From positions 70,264 to 134,263 of the forward strand of contig NZ_MPPI01000013.1 in the NCBI RefSeq assembly GCF_001895925.1: a stretch of 64,000 bases of DNA. Reading direction: 5' to 3'. The position numbers and the translations under genes were made by a program. Origin of the DNA: Phormidesmis priestleyi ULC007. Lineage in GTDB: Bacteria > Cyanobacteriota > Cyanobacteriia > Leptolyngbyales > Leptolyngbyaceae. The notes under the pieces are model-generated. The model searched no databases, was not told the origin of the DNA, and saw only the letters and a program-made list of their open reading frames with translations. Below are positions 19,642 through 28,661 of the stretch, in pieces. Numbering within the stretch: position 1 is the stretch's first letter; every line of letters begins with the position of its first letter.

Positions 19642-19809
19642 AGAAATTCTCCAAACTATCTAGATAAGGGATAACAATCGAAATGTCTTGGTGGCTGGAA
19701 AGGCAAATCTGAACCGTTGCCTTTTGACCAGCAGCAGCCCAGTCCAGAAGAGTGTGGACACTTAACTGGTTGCTTACGTTTACCATTCTACAGGACTTTG
19801 AGCATTGAG

Positions 19810-19836
19810 TTAGCACTCTCGGCTCCTGAGTGCTAA
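19810..19836 (-). promoter_or_regulatory. CIRCE operator (HrcA site) of groESL
   Basis: TTAGCACTC (19810-19818), a 9-bp spacer, then GAGTGCTAA (19828-19836): a perfect match to the CIRCE inverted repeat bound by the heat-shock repressor HrcA. The 335-bp gap 19642-19976 contains no other feature that I can support except a possible -10 box (TAGAAT on the minus strand near 19785). Confidence 0.97.
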
Positions 19837-19976
19837 TTTAGCGGAGGTTCACCCCAGATGCAACTTTCTTTTGGGTACGGGTTTCCGAACTGGTGCCAAG
19901 CAAAACCCCGTAGAGGCACGACATGTCGTACTCCCACAGCGATCGTCCGATACGATCGCAATTGTTTTTGAAATGG

Positions 19977-21197
19977 TTATCTGAAGTCTGCGGCGGCTTT
20001 CGCGATCGCGCCCAACGGCAACCCTGGCGGGTAAATTCCTTCGTCTTTGATTTGTTTAATCGCTGTATCTGAGATCGGCAAATTCATTTTTTTAGAGAGC
20101 GATCGCACCACATCTCCGCGATCGATCACGCCCGAAATTGCCCCAGCAGGAGACAGCACCGTCACACGAGGCAGATTTTGGGTTTCCATCAGGCGAATCA
20201 CATCAACCAAAGCGGTAGACTCTTGCACCGACGGAATCTCAGACAAGGGTTGCACAATGCTAAACACCGTTTTCACCTCCCACTGACTGCGCTCAATGGC
20301 TTGCAGGGAATCAGCATCAACTCTGCCGCGATAACGACCGTCCGATGCCGCAAAATAAACCGGAGCACGAGTCGCACTCAGCAAATAATCATCGGCGAAC
20401 TGGCGCAGCGTCAGATTAGCATCGACGACCCGAAACTCGCGAGTCATCGCAGCTTCAGCGTTGAGTTTGAGCAGAGCTTCTTGAAGGGCTGTTTGCTGAT
20501 CGTAAGCTGTGGCATTTTGCACCACAAACCAACCAATCAGCGCCATATAAAACCCTGTAAAGGCTGGAATCGCTCGTCCAAAAACGCCTAGAATTGCTAA
20601 GGCGATCGCCAAACTACCCAAAGTTTTGCCCACTCTAGCCGCCCAGTGAACGCCTTGAAAGTGACTTCCAGTGATCTTCCAGACGATCGCTTTAAGCACT
20701 AGCCCACCGTCAAGCGGCAACCCCGGAATCAAATTAAACAGTGTCAAGACTAAGTTGATGGCTGCTAACCGCTGAGTCAACACTGCAACCGGAGTGCTAT
20801 CTCCAGGAAACACTACGGTCAATAGGCTGAGTAGAATAAACAGGCTAAAACTGACGATCGGGCCCGCGATCGCGACTTGAAAGGCTTTACCCGGGGTTTT
20901 GGGTTCTTGCTCGATCGCAGCAATACCACCAAAAAAGAACAGGGTAATCGACTTGACCGGAATGCCTTGTGTCTTTGCAATAAAACTGTGACCTAACTCA
21001 TGCAGCAGCACTGAGGCAAATAAGAGCAGTGCCATGAGTAGCCCAGTGCCCCAAGCGATTGTCGCTCCCCATTCGGGGTGAACTTTTTGGAACACTGAAC
21101 CATCCGATAAGGTGATCAACGCCAGCACCAAAAACCACGATGGATCGATTAGCAGGGGAATGCCAAATAAAGAGCCTGCACGCCAGCTTGACTGCAT
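19977..21197 (-). CDS. site-2 protease, M50 family, with CBS domains
   Basis: A 406-residue intramembrane zinc protease. The metal site is HELGH (H66, E67, H70) in a transmembrane helix, with the third ligand in NLIPGLPLDGG (Asp near 163). Four to six membrane segments fill the first 220 residues. The C-terminal 150 residues hold a CBS pair (for example STALVDVIRLMETQNLPRV and ISGVIDRGDVVRSL) that may sense a nucleotide. Such proteases cut membrane-bound anti-sigma factors or stress regulators. No substrate gene is adjacent. Confidence 0.9.
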   Translation of the reverse strand: MQSSWRAGSLFGIPLLIDPSWFLVLALITLSDGSVFQKVHPEWGATIAWGTGLLMALLLFASVLLHELGHSFIAKTQGIPVKSITLFFFGGIAAIEQEPKTPGKAFQVAIAGPIVSFSLFILLSLLTVVFPGDSTPVAVLTQRLAAINLVLTLFNLIPGLPLDGGLVLKAIVWKITGSHFQGVHWAARVGKTLGSLAIALAILGVFGRAIPAFTGFYMALIGWFVVQNATAYDQQTALQEALLKLNAEAAMTREFRVVDANLTLRQFADDYLLSATRAPVYFAASDGRYRGRVDADSLQAIERSQWEVKTVFSIVQPLSEIPSVQESTALVDVIRLMETQNLPRVTVLSPAGAISGVIDRGDVVRSLSKKMNLPISDTAIKQIKDEGIYPPGLPLGAIAKAAADFR

Positions 21198-21295
21198 GAA
21201 CGGTTTCCTAACTCAGCTAGACCCAACATTTATTAGAAATGTCAGATTCTCCCTTCAGCATAGATGATCTCAATGTTAGAAAAACGAGATGAACA

Positions 21296-21324
21296 GTCAG
21301 GGCACTGCACTGTTATGCCCTGAC
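21296..21324 (-). terminator. terminator-like hairpin after psaK
   Basis: GTCAGGGCA (21296-21304) and TGCCCTGAC (21316-21324) form a perfect 9-bp stem with an 11-base loop, about 20 bp after the psaK stop. A short T-run lies further downstream on the minus strand, so termination is plausible but not certain. Confidence 0.6.
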
Positions 21325-21345
21325 GAGGCTCTGTCGTATCGGTTC

Positions 21346-21612
21346 TTAGAGAACGCCTGCGTTGCTCAATCCCAAAATCACGCCTGCTCCTAAGACGTGT
21401 CCAAAACTCATGGTGGCTAAAAGCTCAGGAATGCCAAAGCCTTCAAATAGAGCAGGGTTGTTAACAGGCAATTTAGGCCCGGTGCCGCGATTTTTGATAG
21501 CGGTTCGCCCGATCGCCACTGCAAACAAACAGCAAAGGGTCATTGTTAAGCCAACAAGCGGCGACCATTCAACCGTTCGGGACGTTACCCCTAGTAAAGT
21601 AGAGTAAATCAA
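21346..21612 (-). CDS. psaK: photosystem I reaction centre subunit PsaK
   Basis: An 88-residue PSI subunit with two transmembrane helices (LVGLTMTLCCLFAVAIG and LATMSFGHVLGAGVILGL) joined by a basic loop on the cytoplasmic side. It lies at the edge of PSI, where it contributes to antenna and state-transition contacts. The start codon is TTG at 21612: an AGGAG site lies about eight bases upstream, and the N-terminus aligns with the usual M-x-x-STLL opening only if TTG is used. It is monocistronic. Confidence 0.92.
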   Translation of the reverse strand: MIYSTLLGVTSRTVEWSPLVGLTMTLCCLFAVAIGRTAIKNRGTGPKLPVNNPALFEGFGIPELLATMSFGHVLGAGVILGLSNAGVL

Positions 21613-21735
21613 GAATTTTGCTCCTGGTTCTAACTGGACAAGTATAAATACTCAGTGATTATAGAATTTTGAGTTTCCAGTGTCGAGATTTGAGCGAATT
21701 CTGATTTAAAACTTAAACTTGCAAAAATCCGACAG

Positions 21736-22404
21736 ATGAGTCTACGAGTCAAAATTTGCGGCATCACTCAAGCAGATCAGGGACGTGCGATCGTTCACTT
21801 AGGGGCAACAGCTTTAGGATTTATCTGCGTCGCTGACACTCCTCGCTATGTTTCGCCTCAGCAGATTCGAGCCATTGTGGATCGGTTACCCAAAGATTTG
21901 ACGACTGGGCAGTCGATCGATCGAGTCGGGGTGTTTCTCGACGCATCACTGCCAGAAATTTGTCAAACAGTGGCGATCGCAGGACTAAATAGCGTCCAGC
22001 TTCACGGCAGCGAGTCGCCAGAGTTTTGTCACAAACTGCGATTCGCGTTGCCTGACGTTGAAATTATCAAAGCTTTGCGGATCAGGGTTCCTGAAGCATT
22101 GAGTCAGGCAGATTTCTATCAGGGTTGGGTCGATGCCTTGCTGCTAGATGCCTATCACCCTACGCTCTCAGGTGGCACGGGTGAAACGCTGGATTGGTCA
22201 ACGCTGCGATCGTTTCGTCCCCGATGTTCCTGGCTTTTAGCAGGTGGACTCAATTCTGAGAACGTCTTAGATGCATTGTCAGCCGTGACTCCAGACGGAA
22301 TTGACTTGTCTAGCGGCGTTGAAAATGCCCCAGGTGACAAGAACCTGGAGCAAGTTGCAAAATTATTTGAGCAGTTGAGACAGATTTACCAGAAAGAAGG
22401 CTGA
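21736..22404 (+). CDS. trpF: phosphoribosylanthranilate isomerase
   Basis: A 222-residue TIM barrel that converts N-(5-phosphoribosyl)anthranilate to its CdRP enol form, step three of tryptophan synthesis from chorismate. The catalytic Cys is in VKICGIT at the start, the catalytic Asp is in [10 protein letters not shown], and the phosphate site is in [11 protein letters not shown] and IDLSSGVE. The length is normal. It converges on folE, and the two genes overlap by 19 bp at their 3' ends. Confidence 0.96.
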   Translation: MSLRVKICGITQADQGRAIVHLGATALGFICVADTPRYVSPQQIRAIVDRLPKDLTTGQSIDRVGVFLDASLPEICQTVAIAGLNSVQLHGSESPEFCHKLRFALPDVEIIKALRIRVPEALSQADFYQGWVDALLLDAYHPTLSGGTGETLDWSTLRSFRPRCSWLLAGGLNSENVLDALSAVTPDGIDLSSGVENAPGDKNLEQVAKLFEQLRQIYQKEG

Positions 22405-23087
22405 TGACGAATCAGATTGAGGAACTCTTCACGCGTTTTTTGATCTTCTTGAAAAACGCCGACCATCGCACTAGTGACCGTCCAAGAACCGGGCTTTTGC
22501 ACCCCACGCATTACCATGCACATGTGACTTGCCTCCATCACGACGGCAACCCCTCTCGGCTCCAAAATTTCTTTAACCGCCTCAGCAATTTGTCGGGTCA
22601 GCCGCTCTTGCACCTGCAAACGACGCGAATACATCTCGACGATTCTCGCCAGTTTGCTCAACCCAACCACCTTTTGGTTTGGGATATAAGCCACATGCAC
22701 TCGACCCATAAAGGGCAACATGTGATGCTCACACAAACTGAACGCATTGATATCGCGAACCAGCACCATTTCATTATGACCTTCGTCAAAGATGGCACCA
22801 TTCACTAACTCTTCTAACGAGGTGTCATAACCACTTGTCAAGAACCGCATCGCCTCAGCGACTCGCTTTGGTGTCTTTAACAACCCTTCTCGATCGGGGT
22901 CTTCACCCACGCCCAACAGCATCGTTCTCACGGCAGCCATCATCTCTTCTTGACTAATCTCAGATGGAGAGTGCAGTTTGGCTTCTTGACCATTGAGAGT
23001 GTTGCGATCGGGTCTCGGTTCTATGTTGGCAACCTTAGCAGGAGACAAATCAGAGGTGTTTAAACCGTTCGGGGAAGCAGTAGTCAT
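22386..23087 (-). CDS. folE: GTP cyclohydrolase I
   Basis: A 233-residue enzyme that turns GTP into 7,8-dihydroneopterin triphosphate, the first step to folate and pterins. The zinc ligands are in LCEHHMLPF and SHMCMVMRG, and the substrate site is in [26 protein letters not shown]. The first 40 residues are a variable extension. The 3' end overlaps trpF by 19 bp on the other strand. The SDR gene lies upstream in the same direction. Confidence 0.97.
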   Translation of the reverse strand: MTTASPNGLNTSDLSPAKVANIEPRPDRNTLNGQEAKLHSPSEISQEEMMAAVRTMLLGVGEDPDREGLLKTPKRVAEAMRFLTSGYDTSLEELVNGAIFDEGHNEMVLVRDINAFSLCEHHMLPFMGRVHVAYIPNQKVVGLSKLARIVEMYSRRLQVQERLTRQIAEAVKEILEPRGVAVVMEASHMCMVMRGVQKPGSWTVTSAMVGVFQEDQKTREEFLNLIRHQPSFW

Positions 23088-23148
23088 GATAAATCCAGTT
23101 AAAGTTTGTGAAGTAAAGAACGAACAACGCCCAAAATCGACGCGCAGC

Positions 23149-23874
23149 TTAAAAAGTGCCAGCGTTGGGCATCAAAATTAACTCCTCAACCACAGCTTGA
23201 TGAGGCACAAGCGTTGCGTAGAGAATGGATTGGGCGACAACTTCTGGGGTCAACATCATCGAGCGATCGAAGTCAGCGTTAACGGTGTCGGTGTCCCAAA
23301 GGGAGGTGTTGACCGAGCCAGGAGACACGGTGATCACCCGAATGCCGTTGGCACGCTCTTCTGCCGCCAGAGTTTTTGACAACGCCAGTAGACCAGATTT
23401 GCTGACGCAATAAGCGCCCCAGCCGGGAAACGTCTGATGCGCGGCGATCGAGGCCACGTTAATAATCGTTCCCTGCTTGCGCTCACGCATTCTTGGCAAC
23501 ACTCCCTGAATGCACTGCAAAACGCTGGTCACGTTGAGATCGATGACTCGCTGCCAGTCGGTGAGTGACATCTCCATCAGAGAGCCTGTGTAGCCCATGC
23601 CAGCGTTATTGACGAGAATATCAAGCGGGCTAAACTCAGCCGCGATCGTCTCAATCTGCGATCGCACTTGAGCGACTGCTGACAGGTCGATCGGATAAAT
23701 TTGCACCTTGACACCAAATTGACGGGCGATTTCTGCCACTGCTTCTAACTGAGGTTGAGAGCGGCTCACCAATGCCAGGTGAATTCCAGCTTCAGCAAAC
23801 GCGAGGGCAGTTGCTTTGCCAATTCCGCTACTCGCGCCAGTAATCAGGGCGCGTCGTTCTGAGTTGAGGGTCAT
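23149..23874 (-). CDS. short-chain dehydrogenase/reductase (SDR)
   Basis: A 241-residue Rossmann-fold oxidoreductase. The cofactor site is [13 protein letters not shown], the NNAGMG motif is present, and the catalytic Tyr and Lys are in [11 protein letters not shown], with Ser in INVASIAAH. The Arg in LVSRSQ after the second strand suggests NADPH. The substrate is unknown. It is the classical 240-250-residue type, like 3-oxoacyl-ACP reductases and sepiapterin-type reductases; a pterin role beside folE is only a guess. It lies 61 bp upstream of folE. Confidence 0.88.
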   Translation of the reverse strand: MTLNSERRALITGASSGIGKATALAFAEAGIHLALVSRSQPQLEAVAEIARQFGVKVQIYPIDLSAVAQVRSQIETIAAEFSPLDILVNNAGMGYTGSLMEMSLTDWQRVIDLNVTSVLQCIQGVLPRMRERKQGTIINVASIAAHQTFPGWGAYCVSKSGLLALSKTLAAEERANGIRVITVSPGSVNTSLWDTDTVNADFDRSMMLTPEVVAQSILYATLVPHQAVVEELILMPNAGTF

Positions 23875-24217
23875 GCAATACTCGTGTTAACTCAAATGTG
23901 AGCAGGCGTTCTGAACGTTAGCTACTAACTTTAGGCAACTCGCTTATAAAGAAGATAGAAACGAGGATACAAGCCGGGACATTAGCGCACCAAAAACAAC
24001 AGAACACCGATAAAAACGAAGAACTCTCTAAGCGTGGTTAAACCTTTATTAGAGCCGTTTGAAGAACTCGGTCGCCACCTTCGATCATAGTCCTCACTAG
24101 AGCTAAAGCATCAGTTCTAGCGAAGACCCACAAATTGAAGAATTGTAAACAATTGTTACATTTAATTATGTTAACGCAAAAAGGAGAGTTTTCTCTCAGC
24201 AGCTCATTCTCTTCTGG
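23875..24217. other. intergenic region without a supported gene
   Basis: These 343 bp hold no gene that I can support. A minus-strand frame at 23982-24110 is open and ends in a hydrophobic tail (TLREFFVFIGVLLFLVR) but has no ATG, GTG or TTG in frame. It could be the remnant of a small membrane-protein gene. Confidence 0.3.
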
Positions 24218-25198
24218 TCACGCCGTCACTTCTGCAAACACGCCAATGCTCCGGAACTTTTGATAGCGAAGTTCGCGGCGCTGTTGTCCACTCATCTGAT
24301 CTAATTCGCTGAGATTTCTGAGAATGGCTTCTTTGAGAATCTCAGCCGCCTTTAATGGATCGGAATGGGCACCCCCGATCGGTTCTGTTAACAATTCGTC
24401 TAAGATGCCTAAACCCATCAGATCGGCTGCCGTAATTTTTAACGCTTCGGCTGCCTGATGCGCTTTTGCCGCATCGCGCCAGAGAATTGCAGCACAGGCT
24501 TCTGGCGTGGCAACCGTGTAGACAGAATGCTCAAACATCATCAAGCGATCGCCCACCCCGATGCCCAGCGCACCGCCTGAGCCGCCTTCGCCAATCACAG
24601 TGCAGATAATCGGCACGTCTAGCCGAAACATTTCTCTGAGGTTATAGGCGATCGCTTCGCCTTGCCCTAGTTCCTCGGCACTCAAGCCTGCATAGGCTCC
24701 GGGAGTGTCAATAAACGTCAGAATCGGCATCGAAAACCGATTGGCATGTTCCATGAGTCGCATGGCTTTGCGATAGCCTCCAGGCGATGCCATGCCAAAG
24801 TTGCGCGTAATGTTGTCTTTAGTGTCGCGCCCCTTTTGCTGACCCAACATCATCACGGGTCGCCCATCTAGACGCGCTACGCCGCCCACGACTGCCGGAT
24901 CGTCATAGCCGCCGCGATCGCCGTGTAGCTCCATCCACTCGTCGCTGATCGCCTGAATATAGTCAAAGGTGCTGGGTCGTCGCGGGTGTCGGGCAACTTG
25001 CAGACGCTGGGCCGCCGATAAGCTGCTAAAAATTTCTTGACGAAGCTGCACTGCTTTTGCGTCAAGGTGACGAATCTGTTCGGTCACATCGACATCATTT
25101 TCTTCCGCAAGCTCACGAATTTGAGCGATGCGGGATTCTAGCTCTGCGAGGGGCTTCTCAAAATCGAGGAGAATCGGTTTGCGATCGGGGGTAGACAT
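24218..25198 (-). CDS. accA: acetyl-CoA carboxylase carboxyltransferase alpha subunit
   Basis: A 326-residue subunit that, with AccD, moves the carboxyl group from biotin to acetyl-CoA and makes malonyl-CoA for fatty acids. The [16 protein letters not shown] motif, the [10 protein letters not shown] acyl-CoA site and [12 protein letters not shown] are present. The length matches the family. Its first 39 codons and about 100 bp of upstream DNA are duplicated at 26209-26429. Confidence 0.97.
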   Translation of the reverse strand: MSTPDRKPILLDFEKPLAELESRIAQIRELAEENDVDVTEQIRHLDAKAVQLRQEIFSSLSAAQRLQVARHPRRPSTFDYIQAISDEWMELHGDRGGYDDPAVVGGVARLDGRPVMMLGQQKGRDTKDNITRNFGMASPGGYRKAMRLMEHANRFSMPILTFIDTPGAYAGLSAEELGQGEAIAYNLREMFRLDVPIICTVIGEGGSGGALGIGVGDRLMMFEHSVYTVATPEACAAILWRDAAKAHQAAEALKITAADLMGLGILDELLTEPIGGAHSDPLKAAEILKEAILRNLSELDQMSGQQRRELRYQKFRSIGVFAEVTA

Positions 25199-25336
25199 AG
25201 CTCAGGGGCGCTTCGCGTTTAGTAAAAGTTCAAGCTGATTAAGGAGTCGAGCTTTCTAGTATCGCACTCAGCATGGGTTGTCCAAGGTGTGAAGACTAAG
25301 CTCTAGCCTACCGACAACCCACAGAGATCACAACTC

Positions 25337-25843
25337 CTAATGCCCATTCATCGTAATCTTTTCTTTATTGGCCTGATAGTTTTCAGCAATTCGTCGTTCG
25401 GGGTCAACGCCGCTAAAAGTAGGGGGCAGCCAAACCCGCACAATTAACAGCAGCGCCATTACCATCAAAAACGCACAGGTTGCTAATACTTGAGTCCATT
25501 CCACTTCTAAGACTCCACGCACGATTACTTCTCGCAAAACTGACACGATCGCCACTTCAACCGCTACGCCGATCGACACTCGTTGTTCTTGTAAATAAAT
25601 AATCAGCAGTCGAAATAGCTCAACCAAAATCAGCGAAAACAAAATGTCTGCGGTGACTTCTCGAAAATTTAGGGGAGGCAGCAGAGAAATAAACAAATCT
25701 CTAAGCTGAACTACCATGACGCAAAACAAACCAAGGCACAAAGAGACAACAATTCCATCTTGAACCGTCTCTAAAGTCCGAACTAGATGACTCCGGTTCA
25801 GCGTCTTAATCCAGGAAGTTGAGGAGGATTCTGTAGTCTGCAT
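25337..25843 (-). CDS. PsiE-like membrane protein
   Basis: A 168-residue protein with four hydrophobic helices (DGIVVSLCLGLFCVMVVQL, ADILFSLILVELFRLLIIYL, AVEVAIVSVLREVIVR and LATCAFLMVMALLLIVRVWL). The ILVELFRLL...R pattern is that of the phosphate-starvation-inducible PsiE family, whose biochemical role is unknown. It lies between accA and a duplicate of the accA 5' end, as if inserted there. The family call is by pattern only. Confidence 0.7.
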   Translation of the reverse strand: MQTTESSSTSWIKTLNRSHLVRTLETVQDGIVVSLCLGLFCVMVVQLRDLFISLLPPLNFREVTADILFSLILVELFRLLIIYLQEQRVSIGVAVEVAIVSVLREVIVRGVLEVEWTQVLATCAFLMVMALLLIVRVWLPPTFSGVDPERRIAENYQANKEKITMNGH

Positions 25844-26011
25844 AAAGGATAAGTCTCGATCGCTGGGCAGTTCTATTTAACAATGAGCCAAACTTATTAC
25901 ACAAGTCTTTAACTATCAGTTTATTCAATGATTCTCATTGTTAGACCACTTGGGTCGCTCAAATACAAAACCGGGGTGAACTCTCTGATCCACCCCACAC
26001 AAACCCTTCTG

Positions 26012-26174
26012 GACGTTGCTGAATCACAGTATAGACCCCTGAATTTACCCTCACCCTAGCCCTCTCCCAAAAGGACAGGGGACAAGAGTTCTATCTCTCT
26101 CCCAGGGGAAGGGTTAGCGAGAACTTCGCCCCACTGCGTGAGGAGGGCAATTCATCTCTGTATTCAGCAACGCC
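26012..26174. repeat. palindromic MITE-like element with GRCGTTGCTGAAT ends
   Basis: GACGTTGCTGAATCACAG (26012-26029) and CTGTATTCAGCAACGCC (26158-26174) are inverted ends, like those of the element at 3204-3316. The core (CCCTCACCCTAGCCCTCTCCC) resembles that of the element at 11641-11770, so it joins the ends of one family to the core of another. Confidence 0.6.
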
Positions 26175-26208
26175 CAATTCTATTTAAAACTTCTAAATCA
26201 TTTCAGAA

Positions 26209-26429
26209 GGTTACATCGACATCATTTTCTTCGGCAAGCTCACGAATTTGAGTGATGCGGGATTCTAGCTCTGCGAGGGGCTTCTCAAAATCGAGGAGAA
26301 TCGGTTTGCGATCGGGGGTGGACATGGCTCAGAGTCGCTTTGCGTTTGGTAAAAAATTCGGGCTGATCAACGAAGACTTGAGTTCTCTAGTATCGCACTC
26401 AGTGAAGGGTGTTTTGGGTGTGAAGACTG
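26209..26429 (-). pseudogene. duplicated 5' end of accA with its upstream region
   Basis: A start codon at 26325 opens a frame with the accA N-terminus ([20 protein letters not shown], then nearly the same to residue 38) that loses similarity at about 26209. The match with 25083-25298 also covers about 100 bp upstream of the start codon, so it is a DNA duplication and not a coding convergence. Identity is around 85 percent by eye. The coding part is truncated and cannot be functional; the promoter copy could still be active. Confidence 0.85.
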
Positions 26430-26509
26430 AATTACGCTTTTAGGATCGTGGATTAAATAATATCGGTTACTTGCAGCGTCAACGTGCATGGCAATGCTGT
26501 GCCCTTACA

Positions 26510-26599
26510 AAAATTCCGGCTTTACACAGCTATGTGAAAGATCCTGATAGTACGTGGCTGGAGCTAGTGGAGTATCGCGAAGCTTACGCATTTTGGTAG
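26510..26599 (+). pseudogene. C-terminal remnant of a glyoxalase/VOC gene
   Basis: The frame 26510-26599 reads SYVKDPDSTWLELVEYREAY and ends FW-stop. This is the typical C-terminus of a lactoylglutathione-lyase-like VOC protein, with the metal-binding Glu in WLELVEY. No matching N-terminal half or start lies upstream, so it is a broken copy. It is unrelated in detail to the VOC gene at 11098. Confidence 0.7.
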
Positions 26600-26673
26600 G
26601 TGAACGAGGCTGCTGAGAAGTTTTTAACGTGCTAGATTAATTGCGTGAAGATCGAAGGATATTGGGTCAGGCT

Positions 26674-26880
26674 ATGAGCTTTAACGATGTAGTAGAAGCA
26701 ATTAGAAGCCTCTCACTTGAGGAAAAGCAAGACATACAAAATCTCATGACTCAATACCTAAGAGAGGAGCGACGAGATGAGCTATACCAAAGCTACCAGA
26801 AGAGCCTCCTCGAAGAGCAGAATGGTGAATTGAAGTTTTCCTCAAATATTAATGAATTAAAGCAACTGATCGAAGAGTGA
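26674..26880 (+). CDS. small antitoxin-like protein, orphan
   Basis: A 68-residue acidic helical protein (SFNDVVEAIRSLSLEEKQDI, then a basic RREERRDEL-like helix and a C-terminal FSSNINELKQLIEE). This pattern is common in cyanobacterial antitoxin-like orphans that pair with RelE or PIN toxins. No toxin gene follows here; the next gene is on the opposite strand. The ATG at 26674 was preferred to a TTG at 26641. It lies next to pseudogenes and may itself be a remnant of a toxin-antitoxin pair. Confidence 0.6.
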   Translation: MSFNDVVEAIRSLSLEEKQDIQNLMTQYLREERRDELYQSYQKSLLEEQNGELKFSSNINELKQLIEE

Positions 26881-26899
26881 AGATGGAATGTACTGGACT

Positions 26900-28654
26900 T
26901 TATTCAGGGAGACGAACCTGCGTTTTGCGTTGAGTAATGCAGGTTGCCTTCAGAAGAGTTAGACTCTGACTCTCGAAGGCTACACACTCGTTTACTCGGC
27001 TTGACAAGGCTGAGATTTTTCCTTGCTGCAAACGAGTTGAAGCTTCGTTAAACGCTGGCTGAAAGCTTTGAAGCCAACTTTTGTTGAGCAGATATTCAGG
27101 GGTGAAGGCGGTGCGATCGAGCAACCAAAAATCAATCCCATATTTCTCGATCAGTTGCTGAACAAGTGCCAAGTCTGGACTGTATTGAGCCTGAATCAAC
27201 TCGATACTTCGCTGACGAATCTGGCGATAGTAACCTAGATGAAAAGGGAGGGCATATTCTTTGCCGATTAAGACCGATCGTCGCGCAAATGTCGGAATAC
27301 TATTTGCCTCATCTGAGAGGGTTGCAACCAAGCTATCTTGAGGCTGCTTGTGTAGGAATTGATAGAGCGCTCCTTCTCCAGAGATTCGATAGTTTGTGGC
27401 GGGGAAACTGGGCGAAAAGCTTGGAAATAGAATCAGTAACGCCCCGATTAATCCGGTTAATGTCAGTCTCCAAAACAAGGGTTTCCAACGGTCAGCCCTC
27501 GCGAGTTCTTCGCACTTGAGAAGCACAGCGTCTAGCAGGACGGTCAGCACAATGGCAGCGGCGATCGCCAAAACAATTCGCCAGGTGTGGGTGGTGTATC
27601 GAGTCGGAAAAAACAGCTTGAGCAGCAGCGCGTGAGCCGCAAGAAACAGTCCCAGAGACGCTAGTGCCGTTTGAGCTAAGACTACGACTTCACGGTTAAG
27701 CCGTTTGATTAATGGGAATCGAGACAGATTTTGAGCCACGATCGGCAACCCTAACCCTACCCAAATCAAAGGTGGTAACAACGGAGGCAGAATGCCGCTA
27801 TGCTGTCCGGTCAGCCAAAACCGCCAGAGATTGGGATCAAAATAAGGATGCCGTCCACCAGGATACAGTTCTGGCATAGTCAGTGCTTCAGCTTTGGTGA
27901 CGATCGGGTTAAACTCCGCCGACAAAAAAGCATAGGGTAACAGTGCCAAAAATCCTAATCCTGCTGCGAAGACAAAATCGGGAATGCGTTCTCGATGAAG
28001 ATGCCAGTGATCCCAGTTCCACAACCGTAGAAATAGGACTGCGATCGTAATCAAAACTAAGGGTGGATAAATTAAGGCTTGCAGGACGATCGTGATCATC
28101 ACACCGAGCCGAATATGATGCAGCAAATAATATAAAAACGCTAAAAATAACGGATATACAAACGCTCTAGGAGTCGCAGAACTTAAGTCATCTCTAAACC
28201 ATAGGCTTTGATTGAGCAACAGCATCGCGATAAAACCAGTCATCGGAATTGGGAACAGTTTTAAACAAACTCTAAACCCGTAAAGAGTCGTCACAACACC
28301 AATCACAATCGGCAAAATTTTACTCAGCAAGAGTGGCTGAATACCGAGGTTTGCCATCAGGTGATAAATCGCGGCATATCCAGGCGGCGTAATCGATTTG
28401 AAGTAGTCTGCAATCAAATCGTGAGGGAACAATGTTGGATCGACAAATTGCTGCATCCAAAACACATACTCTCGCGCATCGTCTTGAACAACGTATTCGG
28501 CTCTAAAGGCTTTTTGCAGCCCTAAACTGCCGTAATAGAGTGCGAATCCTAGACTTAGACTTAGCCAAAGTAAGATCGATGTAGACCGTTTGGAGCGATC
28601 GCCAACCTCATCGATCGGAGTGGTCAAAAGCTGGCGCAAGCGAGAGATTATCAT
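26900..28654 (-). CDS. polytopic membrane protein, GT-C-like
   Basis: A 584-residue protein with about ten hydrophobic segments and an Asp-rich loop near residues 55-75 (EYVVQDDAREYVFWMQQF), where GT-C glycosyltransferases keep their catalytic acid. The C-terminal 150 residues are soluble. It probably uses a polyprenyl-phosphate sugar on the outer face of the membrane. It lies 7 bp after a GT4 gene in the same direction, so the two form an operon. The GT-C assignment is by topology only. Confidence 0.6.
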   Translation of the reverse strand: MIISRLRQLLTTPIDEVGDRSKRSTSILLWLSLSLGFALYYGSLGLQKAFRAEYVVQDDAREYVFWMQQFVDPTLFPHDLIADYFKSITPPGYAAIYHLMANLGIQPLLLSKILPIVIGVVTTLYGFRVCLKLFPIPMTGFIAMLLLNQSLWFRDDLSSATPRAFVYPLFLAFLYYLLHHIRLGVMITIVLQALIYPPLVLITIAVLFLRLWNWDHWHLHRERIPDFVFAAGLGFLALLPYAFLSAEFNPIVTKAEALTMPELYPGGRHPYFDPNLWRFWLTGQHSGILPPLLPPLIWVGLGLPIVAQNLSRFPLIKRLNREVVVLAQTALASLGLFLAAHALLLKLFFPTRYTTHTWRIVLAIAAAIVLTVLLDAVLLKCEELARADRWKPLFWRLTLTGLIGALLILFPSFSPSFPATNYRISGEGALYQFLHKQPQDSLVATLSDEANSIPTFARRSVLIGKEYALPFHLGYYRQIRQRSIELIQAQYSPDLALVQQLIEKYGIDFWLLDRTAFTPEYLLNKSWLQSFQPAFNEASTRLQQGKISALSSRVNECVAFESQSLTLLKATCITQRKTQVRLPE

Positions 28655-28661
28655 TGCGAGT

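Noticed and set aside
22404-22808. 134-codon plus-strand frame inside folE
   Set aside because: Antisense to a conserved enzyme; composition rich in His and Thr as expected for a shadow.
23982-24110. Minus-strand open frame with a hydrophobic tail (TLREFFVFIGVLLFLVR)
   Set aside because: No start codon in frame; at best a remnant.
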